64,000 nt of DNA from Psychroserpens mesophilus (GCF_000826645.1 NZ_JXJP01000013.1:124001-188000); one strand, 5' to 3'; numbered from the stretch's first letter, positions 51,177 through 60,608 are shown. Program-made: numbers and translations. Notes: a model not told the origin generated them from the letters alone.

Positions 51177-51218
51177 GATTCTTTTTACTCCGAATATATT
51201 CGGGATACTTTGAATGAC
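51175..51218. repeat. Possible decayed GATTC...GAATGAC repeat in the batD-batE spacer
   Basis: AAGATTC on the left and GAATGAC on the right enclose the palindrome TCCGAATATATTCGG. This matches one half of the palindromic repeat family, but with several changes, so it is uncertain. Confidence 0.35.
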
Positions 51219-51227
51219 ATTTATCTT

Positions 51228-53006
51228 TTATCTAAGTTCTTTATCAATTATTGAAATGGTTTTAGCTGCCTTATCGTAATCCTGTTGCATTTCCACATTG
51301 GTAATTGGCGTATATCTGGCCAACTCACAATGTTCAAGAATATTTATAAACTCTTGAATTGCTTCAGTGTTTACCTGCTTTTTTGTTAATAAGGTTTGTA
51401 TTTTATCTTTGCTGAAGTCACTGGTTTCGATATGCAATTTAGCTTTCAGATAATTATGTAATGCCTTTTCTAAAGCGATATAAAATGCTTCTTTGTGACC
51501 TAATGCTTTTTTAGCTTCACCCAAGTAGCGTTTTGCGAGCTTATCGGCTTTTCTAATTTTATTTCCGAAGACATCTGCATTGCGCTCTTCTTTTTTCTTA
51601 TGATAGACCAATGCCAGAGGAATTGCCAAAAGAGGCAGTAATAATGAGGTCCAGAACGCAGTGCTTTTAAAAAAATAACTAGAATTGACAGGCTTTAAAT
51701 TTGCATCTGTTTTAACAAAGGCAAACTGATCACCATTTGATACCACATTTTGTTTGCTACTATTTACAGAAGCAAAATTATTGTCGGAATTCGACGTATT
51801 TACTGGACCTTCCAGCACGTTAATTACAATCTCACCCGATGACACAGTTTTATAGCTTTCCGTTTTAGGATCGAAGTACGAAAACGAAATGCTTGGAATT
51901 GGATATTTACCTTTATACTGAGGAACTATAGTATAACTATCGGAAATAGAGCCGTTCATTCCACCGAGATTGGTGTTTATATTTTCATTGTGTTCTGGCT
52001 CGTAAACTTCAAGAGAATTTGGTAATTTTAATTTTGGTAACTCAAAGAGTTTTAAATTCCCGTTACCTGTAACCTCCACTCTTGCCTGCAAAGATTCTGA
52101 AGCATTCAACTCGGTTTTAGATGTAATTACATTAAATTTAAAATCACCAACTGCTCCAGAGAAATTCTCAGGTTTTCCGTTTTCTGGTAGTGATTTAACT
52201 TGTATTGTTCTGCTTCCGGCAGAAACACGCTTATTAACCTGTGTCATTAATCGACCTCCAAAAATGTCTCTACGGTTGGTAGGCACTTCAACGGTGACGT
52301 CTAAGGTTAACGGTTCTATTTCGAGCTTTCCAGTTTTTTGTGGATATAACACTGTTTTACGAAGAACAACAAATCTGTAGTTATCATCACCGTTATAACT
52401 ACCATTCTGAACTTTTAAGCCTTTAATATCTATATTTTGACTCCAGAAATCATTATATCTAGGATTGTCAATTTCTCTCCAGTTGCTTACACCTGTGCTT
52501 TGGGACACATAAAGCTTATACACAACCGTAATGGCTTCATTCAAATAAGGATTTGTTTTAGACACTTCGGCAACCAAATGAATATTTTCTGTTGCAACAT
52601 TTTCGGCATTATCAGGATCATTAGGTCGCTTAACTGCGGCAGTAACATTAACCGTAACGACTTGCGTTTTGTAGACTTCCCCTTCAATGTCAATGGTCGC
52701 CTGATTAATTTTAATTTGCCCTTGTTTTTTAGGCGCGAGGAAATAACTATACGTTTTTTTGTAAGAACGTTTACCGTTCAACCAAGACTGACTCACCGAA
52801 GTATTTGGTCCACCAACAACAGTAAACCCATTAAAATCTGGCGGATTGAAATTATCACCATCCGTATTCATTTCGAAGTCGATGCGTAGCCGTTCGTTAA
52901 TTCCAAGTTTAGTCTTACTTACTTTAGCTTCAAAAGTAATCTGAGCAGAAGCTATACTTGTTGTAAGTACTAAGCATAAAATTGATATGTATTTTACTAT
53001 TTTCAT
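51228..53006 (-). CDS. batD: BatD: membrane protein of the Bat operon
   Basis: The 592-residue protein has a signal peptide (MKIVKYISILCLVLTTSIASAQ). A long periplasmic part (about 23-440) consists of repeated beta-sandwich modules (VSKTKLGINERLRIDFEMNT, VITSKTELNASESLQARVEV). One transmembrane helix (about 445-463, FWTSLLLPLLAIPLALVY) and a cytosolic helical tail follow. This is the BatD (oxygen tolerance) family. With BatA and BatB it should form a membrane complex. It lies between batC and batE, in the usual order. Confidence 0.87.
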   Translation of the reverse strand: MKIVKYISILCLVLTTSIASAQITFEAKVSKTKLGINERLRIDFEMNTDGDNFNPPDFNGFTVVGGPNTSVSQSWLNGKRSYKKTYSYFLAPKKQGQIKINQATIDIEGEVYKTQVVTVNVTAAVKRPNDPDNAENVATENIHLVAEVSKTNPYLNEAITVVYKLYVSQSTGVSNWREIDNPRYNDFWSQNIDIKGLKVQNGSYNGDDNYRFVVLRKTVLYPQKTGKLEIEPLTLDVTVEVPTNRRDIFGGRLMTQVNKRVSAGSRTIQVKSLPENGKPENFSGAVGDFKFNVITSKTELNASESLQARVEVTGNGNLKLFELPKLKLPNSLEVYEPEHNENINTNLGGMNGSISDSYTIVPQYKGKYPIPSISFSYFDPKTESYKTVSSGEIVINVLEGPVNTSNSDNNFASVNSSKQNVVSNGDQFAFVKTDANLKPVNSSYFFKSTAFWTSLLLPLLAIPLALVYHKKKEERNADVFGNKIRKADKLAKRYLGEAKKALGHKEAFYIALEKALHNYLKAKLHIETSDFSKDKIQTLLTKKQVNTEAIQEFINILEHCELARYTPITNVEMQQDYDKAAKTISIIDKELR

Positions 53007-53071
53007 TATTTAAAAAGTACTTCGACTGTGTTAAACATCACATTAACAATTCAACTTAAAACCAATTGCTA

Positions 53072-53908
53072 TTACCAGTCTTTTTCTGTTTTAACTTTCA
53101 CTCCTTTTTGTTTTTCGGCGTTGATTTTTTCCTGAACTTTTTGTTCCTGATTATTCATCGCTTCTAATAAATTCTTAATCTGTTGAGGAGACAACTGTCC
53201 TTGTTTAGGCTGAGGTTGACCTTTTTGATCTTTATTTTCACCCTCTTTTCCATCTTTTTTATCTTGATCTTCTTTAGGCTTACCTTGATCATCTTTTTGA
53301 TCATCACCTTCCTTCTTATCTTCGTCGCCCTCGTCTTTTTTATCTTGATTATCTTCTTTTTCTTCGTTTTCGCCTTTATCTTTTTCTTCGTCGTCACCTT
53401 CTTTTTCTTGTTCTTTTTCCTGCTGGTCGTTCTCGTCTTGTTCATCCTGTTGTTGCTCTGCACACTCTTTTGCAATTGCAAAATTATAGCGGGTTTCATC
53501 GTCTGTAGGATCATTTCTCAACGCATTTTTGAAGGCTTCAACAGCTTCTTTGCATTGTTTATTTTGCATCAAAATATTACCAATATTGTGATAAGCCTTG
53601 TGCTTTTCTGCTTTAGAAGTTGCGTTTTCAGCAGCTTGTGTATGTCGAAATAAGGCTTCTTCATATTGCCCTTTTTTATAATAGGAGTTTCCTAAGTTAT
53701 AGGTTCCTGCAGTAGTCGTTGGTTGTTCAGAAATGGCTTTTCTGTATTCCATTTCTGCTGAAATATAATCTTCAGAATCTATTAACTCATTTCCTTCATA
53801 AATATAGTTGTTAGCCTTTTGAAGCTGAAGCGCTTTTTCTTTGTCTTTATCTTGAGCGAAAGACACAGCTGCTACTAAAACCATAAAACCAAGTATTACC
53901 TGTTTCAT
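53072..53908 (-). CDS. batC: BatC: TPR protein with charged low-complexity region
   Basis: 278 residues from the ATG at 53908. An in-frame ATG at 53968 would add 20 residues, but the signal peptide (MKQVILGFMVLVAAVSFAQ) begins at 53908, so this start is preferred. Three to four TPR units follow (EYRKAISEQPTTTAGTYNLG, EEALFRHTQAAENATSKAEK, KNALRNDPTDDETRYNFAIA). A very charged stretch of some 95 residues follows, made of Glu, Asp, Lys and Gln (EKEGDDEEKDKGENEEKEDN), then a short basic helix. The charged region could be a flexible spacer. The gene follows batB after 133 bases, the largest gap inside the Bat genes. Confidence 0.85.
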   Translation of the reverse strand: MKQVILGFMVLVAAVSFAQDKDKEKALQLQKANNYIYEGNELIDSEDYISAEMEYRKAISEQPTTTAGTYNLGNSYYKKGQYEEALFRHTQAAENATSKAEKHKAYHNIGNILMQNKQCKEAVEAFKNALRNDPTDDETRYNFAIAKECAEQQQDEQDENDQQEKEQEKEGDDEEKDKGENEEKEDNQDKKDEGDEDKKEGDDQKDDQGKPKEDQDKKDGKEGENKDQKGQPQPKQGQLSPQQIKNLLEAMNNQEQKVQEKINAEKQKGVKVKTEKDW

Positions 53909-54041
53909 TTTCTGATTTAATTTAAAGCCAAACTTATATGTTAATCTATTGATTTTCATGTTATGCAAACAGCAATATAAAAAACTGTACGACGTGTTAT
54001 AGTTAAAGATTTTATAAAATATTTTAATACTATTTTAAAGG

Positions 54042-55079
54042 TTAGAAATTCTCGTTGAAAAGGTTCAAGCGTTTTAACCAACCTGTTTTTCGTTCTAAAA
54101 ATAAAATATCAATAAACAAGAAAAAGATGGCAAACCCTAAAAACCACTGAAACTGGTCTTTAAAATCGGCAAATTCTTTGGCTTCAAATTCAGTTTTATC
54201 CATTTTGTTAAGAATATTTCTGATAGTATCAACCACTTCAATGGTATTACTCCCATTTATGTAAGAGCCATTCGCTTCTTCTGCAATATCTTTTAAAGTA
54301 TTTTCATTTAATCTGGTAATAACAGTTTCTCCATTATTATCTTTTTTGTAGTTTAATATAATTCCGTTTTTTTTAATTGGAATTGGTCCACCTTTAACAT
54401 CACCAACACCAATCGTAAAAATTCGAATCCCTTCATTACTAGCTTCTTCAGCTACGCTTGCTGCTTCATCTGTATGATCTTCACCATCAGAAATAATAAT
54501 TAAAACACGATTGGTTTGCTCTTCATTATCAAAATAGGTCTTTGATAATTCTATGGCTTCACTGATTGCTGTTCCTTGTGAAGACAACATATCTGTATTC
54601 ATATTCTGCAAGAACATTTTGGCGGAGGCATAATCTGTAGTAATTGGTAACTGTGGAAATGCTTTTCCTGCGTAGGCAATAATTCCAACGCGATCACTTG
54701 CCAGATTATTAATAATTTGCGTGACTAATTGCTTTGATTTTTCCAGTCGGTTAGGTGCAATATCTTCAGCCAACATACTTTTTGATACATCAACAGCAAA
54801 CACAATATCGACACCTTCACGTTTTACCGTTTCGAGTTTGGTTCCGATTTTAGGATTGACCAATGCTATGGTTAAGCATACAAATGCCAGACATAACACA
54901 ATCACCTTTAAAATAGATTTAAATAGGGATTGGTTTGGACTCAAACGCTTTAAAAGCTCTTTATTAGCAAAACGCTTTTGTGCTTTATACTTCCAAATTT
55001 GAAGCACAACAAACAGCAGGATAATTATTGGAATTACCATTAAAACCCAAAACCATATTTTTTCTTCTAATTGAAACAT
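54042..55079 (-). CDS. batB: BatB: von Willebrand factor A-domain membrane protein
   Basis: 345 residues from the ATG at 55079; an in-frame ATG at 55130 would add 17 residues (MYLWQRFAANRIRNTKK), but the family begins FQLEEKIWFWVL as here. Two N-terminal membrane segments are followed by a VWA domain with the MIDAS motif DVSKSM (in IVFAVDVSKSMLAEDIAPNR), and a C-terminal membrane segment (about 315-335). VWA domains bind metal ions and protein partners. batA ends 59 bases upstream. Confidence 0.88.
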   Translation of the reverse strand: MFQLEEKIWFWVLMVIPIIILLFVVLQIWKYKAQKRFANKELLKRLSPNQSLFKSILKVIVLCLAFVCLTIALVNPKIGTKLETVKREGVDIVFAVDVSKSMLAEDIAPNRLEKSKQLVTQIINNLASDRVGIIAYAGKAFPQLPITTDYASAKMFLQNMNTDMLSSQGTAISEAIELSKTYFDNEEQTNRVLIIISDGEDHTDEAASVAEEASNEGIRIFTIGVGDVKGGPIPIKKNGIILNYKKDNNGETVITRLNENTLKDIAEEANGSYINGSNTIEVVDTIRNILNKMDKTEFEAKEFADFKDQFQWFLGFAIFFLFIDILFLERKTGWLKRLNLFNENF

Positions 55080-55137
55080 TTTTTTAGTATTCCGTATTCT
55101 GTTGGCAGCAAAGCGTTGCCACAAATACACTCATTTT

Positions 55138-56142
55138 TTAAACAAAACTTCTAAAGATTGTATATCTCAACAACAATTCTAATAATAAAAGTAAGCCAGC
55201 CAAAATGACTAGTGGCCTATATTTTTCTTCATAATTATAGAACTTAAACTCTTCTATTTCAGTTTTTTCTAGTTTATTGATTTCGCCATAAATCTCTTCA
55301 AGCTTCTTATTATTTGTTGCTCTAAAATATTTACCTCCTGTTACTTCGGCTATTTCTTTTAGCAAGTCTTCATCAATTTCAACCTGTACACGTCCGTATT
55401 GAAAAGATCCGTTAGGCTTAATTGCAATTGGAGATAGAGCCATTCCGTTTGTTCCTAAGCCAATTGTATAGGTTTTGATGCCATATTCAACAGCCAATTC
55501 ACTAGCAATTTTAGGATCAATGAATCCTGAATTGTTTACACCATCTGTCAATAAAATAATGACTTTACTTTTAGCTTTACTATCTTTTAATCTATTTACA
55601 GAAGTTGCTAAACCCATTCCAATAGCTGTTCCTCCTTCAATAATAGTATTGTATTTGATATCTCTAAGCGAACGTAACACAATGGCTTTATCGCTTGTGA
55701 TTGGTGTTTTGGTATAGCTTTCTCCTGCATACTCAACCAATCCGATTCTGTCATTTGGTCGGCCTTGAATAAATTGACCAGCAACTTTTTTTAGAGCTTC
55801 TAATCTGTTTGGTAATAAATCTTTAGCCAGCATACTAGCAGATACATCAATTGCCATAACGATATCAATACCTCTGGTTGTTTTCGTTTTTGAAGAGACA
55901 TCAACTGTTCTCGGTCTCGCCAAAGCTGTAATTAGCAATGCTAAAGCCAGCAATCTTAATACAAACAATAGTGGTTTCAAGTTTGTCAACCAGGATTTGG
56001 CAACCTTAAAGCCTTTTATACTGGATATTTTTAGTTCTGCTGTTTGTTTTTTCATTGTAAACAAATACCAAACTATTGCCATTGGAAGTAATAATAGCAA
56101 CCAGAACATTTCTTTATTTAAAAACTCGATACCTTCTAACAT
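55138..56142 (-). CDS. batA: BatA: von Willebrand factor A-domain membrane protein
   Basis: The 334-residue protein has an N-terminal membrane segment (about 11-30), a second (about 57-77), a VWA domain with the MIDAS residues D99, S101 and S103 in VMAIDVSASML, and a C-terminal membrane segment (about 305-327). It should sit in the inner membrane with the VWA domain in the periplasm. Its ATG overlaps the stop of the upstream BatD-like gene by one base (TAATG), so the two are translationally coupled. Confidence 0.9.
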   Translation of the reverse strand: MLEGIEFLNKEMFWLLLLLPMAIVWYLFTMKKQTAELKISSIKGFKVAKSWLTNLKPLLFVLRLLALALLITALARPRTVDVSSKTKTTRGIDIVMAIDVSASMLAKDLLPNRLEALKKVAGQFIQGRPNDRIGLVEYAGESYTKTPITSDKAIVLRSLRDIKYNTIIEGGTAIGMGLATSVNRLKDSKAKSKVIILLTDGVNNSGFIDPKIASELAVEYGIKTYTIGLGTNGMALSPIAIKPNGSFQYGRVQVEIDEDLLKEIAEVTGGKYFRATNNKKLEEIYGEINKLEKTEIEEFKFYNYEEKYRPLVILAGLLLLLELLLRYTIFRSFV

Positions 56143-57806
56143 TACTCCTCTGCTTTTTTAAGTTCAATTGAATTTAAAATACGTTCTACCGTTTCTTCAG
56201 CATAGACATCATCATCTGTCCAAGTAATCATAATTTGCTGCATAATCTTTTCGCCTTCTGCTACAAAATGAATGATAGCATAATGGCCATCTACAAAGTT
56301 TTCTGAATTCAATATTGGAAACCTGGCCGTCCCATAAGTTTTTAGCCCTTCAGCAGCATTTGGTGTAATAAATTGTTCTCTTTTTACCGTAATATCTTTA
56401 ATACCTTTGGCTTCAAGTTGTCTGATTGCTCCTTCTGGTGCCTGTTTTAAGTCTATAGGATTGTCTTCTCCAGCCTCAGCTACTGTTGTTGTGCTTACAA
56501 TTACACTAAAGAAATCGAGAACGCTTCCGTAGCCAAAGGCCGTAATTTTAACTCTGTCGTTTAACTCTTCGGGAACAGGAGTATCTAAACGTTTCAGCAC
56601 CTTAGGTGTACTAATTGATATAGGAGGAATCCCATACTCACTTCTCACCCAGTTGCCTTCTAAAAGTTCTTTACTTTCATGACCAATAAGTGTGTCTTTT
56701 ACGTAGGCAAATCCGTATTTAATACCAAAGCCTATAACTGTTGCAATAATTAAAAACACAGAAATAAAAACCGTCAGTAATACCTTTCTACGTTTCTTTT
56801 TATGTGCTTGTTCTTCCTTATATTGCTGGTTTAGTAATTTTTCTTCTTCAGTAGGTTCTGGTAAAGCTTCTTTGACGTGATCAATTTCAATGTCAATTGT
56901 ATTTCTATCTAATTTAGCGAGTTCAATATCTGGAGCTGACTTGGCAAATTTCACCAAATCGGCACGTTTTAAAATGGTTTCAAGGTTTCTAATGTCTTCT
57001 GTGCTTAACTCAATTTGATTGGCATCTTTAAGAAGGTTTAATCTTGAAATTAATTCGTCAGTAGTACTTTCAAGAGCTTTATCATATACCTTTTCATCCA
57101 GATATTTTCTGATAATAAATGTCAATTCGGAATAATAATCTTTCAGTTCAGCATTCTGCAAATACGTACTTTCATCAAGCTTTTTTAAGGCCAATTTGGC
57201 TCTGTCATAAGGCGGAAGCAACGCAATTTTAGCGTCTTCAGATAAAGGTTTCTTTCTCCAGATAAACCAATACAACAAAAAGGCTACAAGAAGAACAGCT
57301 AAAAGAATCCCTAAAATGATAAGCCATCGATTGCTACTACTTTTTTCAACTTTTATAAATGGCTTAATATCGTAAAGCCCTTGTTTTGTAGTGTCAACTT
57401 CAATGTTTGAAACCTCAACACGTAATGAATCTGTAAAAAACGTTTTAGAACCAATGATGATTTTTTGTTTCGGAATGGTATAGGAACCAGAATCAAACTG
57501 TGTTAATCCGTATCGCTTTATTAATTGATATTTAGCATTATTTTTTGTGGTATCTACCTTATAGGATTCAATCATTTCTAAGGGCGAAAATGTTTGTCCT
57601 TCAGGAAATACAACCAGATCTGTAGTATCGGCTTCAACCTCAACTTTAAATGTGATTTGCTGACCAATTTTAATTTTAGTAGAATCTATTGACGAGGTGA
57701 CTTGCGCTGCTAAGTAAAAAGGCACAAGTAAAAAGGCAATAGCAAATAACCTAAGCATTGAAACTTTGGTATTTTTTTCGACTTTATATGTTTTTATCCT
57801 TTTCAC
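56142..57806 (-). CDS. BatD-like membrane protein between DUF58 and batA
   Basis: The 554-residue protein has a signal-type segment (residues 17-35, MLRLFAIAFLLVPFYLAAQ) after a 16-residue basic lead; translation may begin at M17 (57758) instead. A beta-rich domain (about 36-140) resembles the first BatD module (KIKIGQQITFKVEVEADTTD). A transmembrane helix at about 163-184 and a helical cytosolic region follow. A second membrane segment near 345-365 leads to a soluble domain of about 180 residues that I do not recognise. It is not one of the five named Bat proteins but is common in Flavobacteriaceae at this place. It probably works with MoxR, DUF58 and BatA/B. Confidence 0.72.
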   Translation of the reverse strand: MKRIKTYKVEKNTKVSMLRLFAIAFLLVPFYLAAQVTSSIDSTKIKIGQQITFKVEVEADTTDLVVFPEGQTFSPLEMIESYKVDTTKNNAKYQLIKRYGLTQFDSGSYTIPKQKIIIGSKTFFTDSLRVEVSNIEVDTTKQGLYDIKPFIKVEKSSSNRWLIILGILLAVLLVAFLLYWFIWRKKPLSEDAKIALLPPYDRAKLALKKLDESTYLQNAELKDYYSELTFIIRKYLDEKVYDKALESTTDELISRLNLLKDANQIELSTEDIRNLETILKRADLVKFAKSAPDIELAKLDRNTIDIEIDHVKEALPEPTEEEKLLNQQYKEEQAHKKKRRKVLLTVFISVFLIIATVIGFGIKYGFAYVKDTLIGHESKELLEGNWVRSEYGIPPISISTPKVLKRLDTPVPEELNDRVKITAFGYGSVLDFFSVIVSTTTVAEAGEDNPIDLKQAPEGAIRQLEAKGIKDITVKREQFITPNAAEGLKTYGTARFPILNSENFVDGHYAIIHFVAEGEKIMQQIMITWTDDDVYAEETVERILNSIELKKAEE

Positions 57807-57820
57807 TTTATACTTAAATA

Positions 57821-58684
57821 TTATCTTCTTTTAAAATAACCTAACAGCTTTTTAACGTAGCTTTCATCAACGCGACAATCAATCGTTCCTGCACCAGATT
57901 TCGTAAATGTGTTTTTATAGAAATCTACTTTTTCATAGTAATAGGCACTGTAATTTGTTCTGACTTTTTTTGAACTCGTATTTACCAGAATAAGTTCTCC
58001 ACTTTCTTCATCCTGCATTTGAACCATTCCTAAATTTGGAATGCTTTCTTCATGTTTATCGTATATTCTAATACCAGTAATATCATGCTTGTTAGCAGCA
58101 ATTTTAAGTGTTTGCGAATAATCATCTGCAATAAAATCGCTAAGTACAAAAACAATCGCTTTCTTTTTCATCACGTTAGATAAAAACTTCAACGCTTCAG
58201 AAATGTTAGTCCGTTTACTTTTAGGCTCAAATTCAATAAGCTCACGAATAATTCGCAAAACATGAGAACGTCCTTTTTTTGGCGGAATGTAAAGTTCTAT
58301 CTCATCTGAGAATAGAATTAATCCGATTTTATCATTATTCTGGGTTGCTGAAAAGGCTAGTGTTGCCGCAATTTCGGTCGCAATTTCATTTTTAAACTGA
58401 TCAACTGTACCAAACAATTTTGATCCAGAAATATCGACCATGAGCATCATTGTAAGCTCGCGTTCTTCTTCAAACACTTTTACATAAGGCTCATTATAGC
58501 GAGCCGTTACATTCCAGTCAATATTTCTAACATCATCGCCAAACTGGTACTGTCTTACTTCGGAAAACGTCATACCACGACCTTTGAAAGTCGAATGGTA
58601 TTCGCCTCCAAAAATATGATCAGACAATCGTCTTGTCTTGATCTCAATCTTTCGTACTTTTTTTAGTAATTCCTTAGTATCCAT
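57821..58684 (-). CDS. DUF58 domain protein
   Basis: The 287-residue protein of the DUF58 family contains the GRGMTFSEVRQYQFGDDVRNIDWNVTAR block that defines it, followed by a VWA-like half with the MIDAS-type motif MLMVDISGSKLFG. DUF58 proteins occur next to MoxR ATPases and are predicted to be metal-binding partners that MoxR remodels. It lies 15 bases upstream of the BatD-like gene and 96 bases after moxR, with a palindromic repeat between. Confidence 0.9.
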   Translation of the reverse strand: MDTKELLKKVRKIEIKTRRLSDHIFGGEYHSTFKGRGMTFSEVRQYQFGDDVRNIDWNVTARYNEPYVKVFEEERELTMMLMVDISGSKLFGTVDQFKNEIATEIAATLAFSATQNNDKIGLILFSDEIELYIPPKKGRSHVLRIIRELIEFEPKSKRTNISEALKFLSNVMKKKAIVFVLSDFIADDYSQTLKIAANKHDITGIRIYDKHEESIPNLGMVQMQDEESGELILVNTSSKKVRTNYSAYYYEKVDFYKNTFTKSGAGTIDCRVDESYVKKLLGYFKRR

Positions 58685-58695
58685 TGTTTTGTTTT

Positions 58696-58777
58696 GTCAT
58701 TCCGCACTCGATGCGGAATCTTTCTGATAAAATTTCCGACAAATAATAATGAGATTCCTGCTTTCGCAGGAATGACA
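58696..58777. repeat. GTCAT...ATCTC palindromic repeat, copy 7 (complete, two hairpins)
   Basis: The left hairpin is ATTCCGCA-CTCGA-TGCGGAAT inside GTC...C. The right hairpin is ATTCCTGC-TTTC-GCAGGAAT. The outer ends GTCATTCC and GGAATGAC are also inverted. It lies inside the Bat operon between the moxR stop (58781) and the DUF58 start (58684). Confidence 0.85.
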
Positions 58778-58780
58778 ACA

Positions 58781-59782
58781 CTATGGTACTTCGATTTCGT
58801 TTACAATCTTATTGATGATATCTTCAGACGTGATGTTTTCAGCTTCCGCTTCGTAAGTAATTCCGATTCTGTGACGCAATACATCGTGAACAATTGCTCG
58901 TACATCTTCAGGAATCACATAACCACGACGCTTTATAAATGCATAACATTTTGCAGCTGTTGCCAAATTGATGCTACCACGAGGAGATGCTCCAAAAGAA
59001 ATTAATGGTTTTAAATCTGCCAGTCTATATTTTTCAGGATAACGGGTTGCAAAGATGATATCGAGAATATACTTTTCAATTTTCTCATCCATATACACGT
59101 CTCTAACAGCTTTTTGAGCATTGAGAATTTGAGCAACAGACACAACTGGATTTACCTTATCCCAACTTCCTTTGAGATTCGCTCTCATAATGAGTTGCTC
59201 TTCGTCTTGTTTCGGGTAATCAATCACCGTTTTAAGCATAAAACGATCGACTTGAGCTTCAGGCAACGGATAGGTTCCTTCTTGTTCCACTGGGTTTTGA
59301 GTTGCCATTACCAGAAATGGTTTATCTAAAATAAAGGTCTCATCACCAATAGTGACTTGCTTTTCCTGCATAGCTTCTAATAAAGCCGATTGCACTTTTG
59401 CAGGTGCTCTGTTAATTTCATCTGCAAGGACAAAATTAGCGAAGATAGGTCCTTTCTTGATAGAGAAATCGTTGAGTTTCATGTTATATATAAGTGTTCC
59501 TACAACATCTGCAGGCAGTAAATCTGGAGTAAACTGAATTCTGCTAAAGCTACCATCTACAGCTTGAGACAAGGTATTAATAGCTAACGTTTTTGCCAAT
59601 CCAGGAACACCTTCAAGTAAAATATGGCCTTGACCTAATAAACCAATAAGCAATCGCTCGACCATGTGTCTCTGGCCAACAATCACTTTGTTCATTTCCA
59701 TGATTAACAAATCAACAAAGGCACTTTCTTTTTCAATTTTCTCATTAATCGATTTAATATCGATTGTACCAGTTTCTTCCAT
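58781..59782 (-). CDS. MoxR-family AAA+ ATPase
   Basis: The 333-residue AAA+ chaperone of the MoxR type has Walker A GVPGLAKT (residues 58-65), Walker B LADEINRAP (D121, E122) and a sensor-like motif in MATQNPVEQEGTYPLPEAQVDRF. MoxR proteins insert metal cofactors or remodel VWA-domain complexes. It is the first gene of the operon that continues through DUF58, the BatD-like gene and batA-E. No clear TAnnTTTG promoter was found before it. Confidence 0.92.
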   Translation of the reverse strand: MEETGTIDIKSINEKIEKESAFVDLLIMEMNKVIVGQRHMVERLLIGLLGQGHILLEGVPGLAKTLAINTLSQAVDGSFSRIQFTPDLLPADVVGTLIYNMKLNDFSIKKGPIFANFVLADEINRAPAKVQSALLEAMQEKQVTIGDETFILDKPFLVMATQNPVEQEGTYPLPEAQVDRFMLKTVIDYPKQDEEQLIMRANLKGSWDKVNPVVSVAQILNAQKAVRDVYMDEKIEKYILDIIFATRYPEKYRLADLKPLISFGASPRGSINLATAAKCYAFIKRRGYVIPEDVRAIVHDVLRHRIGITYEAEAENITSEDIINKIVNEIEVP

Positions 59783-59881
59783 TATCTATATATTTTAAAA
59801 AGAATATTTATATCAATCTTATTTAGTACCGCAAATTGTTAAAATTTTTCTTCGTTTGCTGTTAAGAATTGGTTAAAAAAT

Positions 59882-59910
59882 AAAGAGCAGTGCTCATAGC
59901 ACTGCTCTTT
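59882..59910 (-). terminator. Terminator after the DUF4382 lipoprotein gene
   Basis: A 13-bp perfect stem AAAGAGCAGTGCT / AGCACTGCTCTTT with a 3-base loop; the A-run to the left is the T-tract on the minus strand. It also insulates moxR from this gene. Confidence 0.9.
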
Positions 59911-59934
59911 GTAAGTATATAAAATTCAAACTGT

Positions 59935-60516
59935 TTAAAACAGATTGTATAATCGCATTAATGTACTTGTTTTTGGATTTAACTTAACTTCATTCCCTGA
60001 AGAAAAACGAACAGAATCATCAATATTCATCTCTACAGTAAACTCATAGAGTTTGTTTTCAACTAATTGTTTTTCAAGCACATTTACGGAAGCGTATCCA
60101 TATTCTGACTCCACATCAACAACATATTCTAAATTATTCTTTACTACAGAATTGTTGTCACCGAAAACTATTTTAATATTATAGATAAATTCTGCAGGCA
60201 CTTGTTCAAAATCAACTAAAGTTAAAACATGATTCCCAGAAAAACGGGTTAAATCATGAACACCTGTATTCATTGTATTTAAACTTATCCACGCATTTGG
60301 ATCTGTTTCGTCTTCTAAAACTCGTAATTGAACTTCTAAAATTTCAAGATTAAGTTGGCTCAACTGTGTATCTGTTCCAACTAGTTTTACATTAACTAAA
60401 CTGTTGTCTAAAGGCGTAGATTCTTCTTCTTTGCTACAGCTAGTCAATAATACGATAGCTAATAAACTAATTAAAAAGGTTTTAGTGTTGTAGGAAAATG
60501 TCATGATTTGGGTCAT
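59935..60516 (-). CDS. DUF4382-type lipoprotein
   Basis: The 193-residue lipoprotein has a hydrophobic segment ending in the lipobox LLTSC (cysteine at residue 27). Translation may start at M5 (60504) instead. The mature part resembles DUF4382, a beta-sandwich found in Bacteroidota lipoproteins: VKLVGTDTQLSQLNLEILEV and SLNTMNTGVHDLTRFSGNHV. It is likely membrane-anchored, facing the periplasm or surface. Function unknown. Divergent from the aldo/keto reductase gene and closed by a strong terminator. Confidence 0.75.
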   Translation of the reverse strand: MTQIMTFSYNTKTFLISLLAIVLLTSCSKEEESTPLDNSLVNVKLVGTDTQLSQLNLEILEVQLRVLEDETDPNAWISLNTMNTGVHDLTRFSGNHVLTLVDFEQVPAEFIYNIKIVFGDNNSVVKNNLEYVVDVESEYGYASVNVLEKQLVENKLYEFTVEMNIDDSVRFSSGNEVKLNPKTSTLMRLYNLF

Positions 60517-60608
60517 TTAATTATTACAAAACAATGATACCTCATTACCTAAGATTTGACTATTTTTATACATGAATTGCAGAAAAATCCATATAAACTG
60601 AAAAAAAA

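Noticed and set aside
53183-53653. 156-codon plus-strand frame rich in Phe, Ile and Leu
   Set aside because: It is the antisense of the Glu/Lys-rich part of batC; GAA/AAG codons read backwards give TTC/CTT. No promoter or family match.
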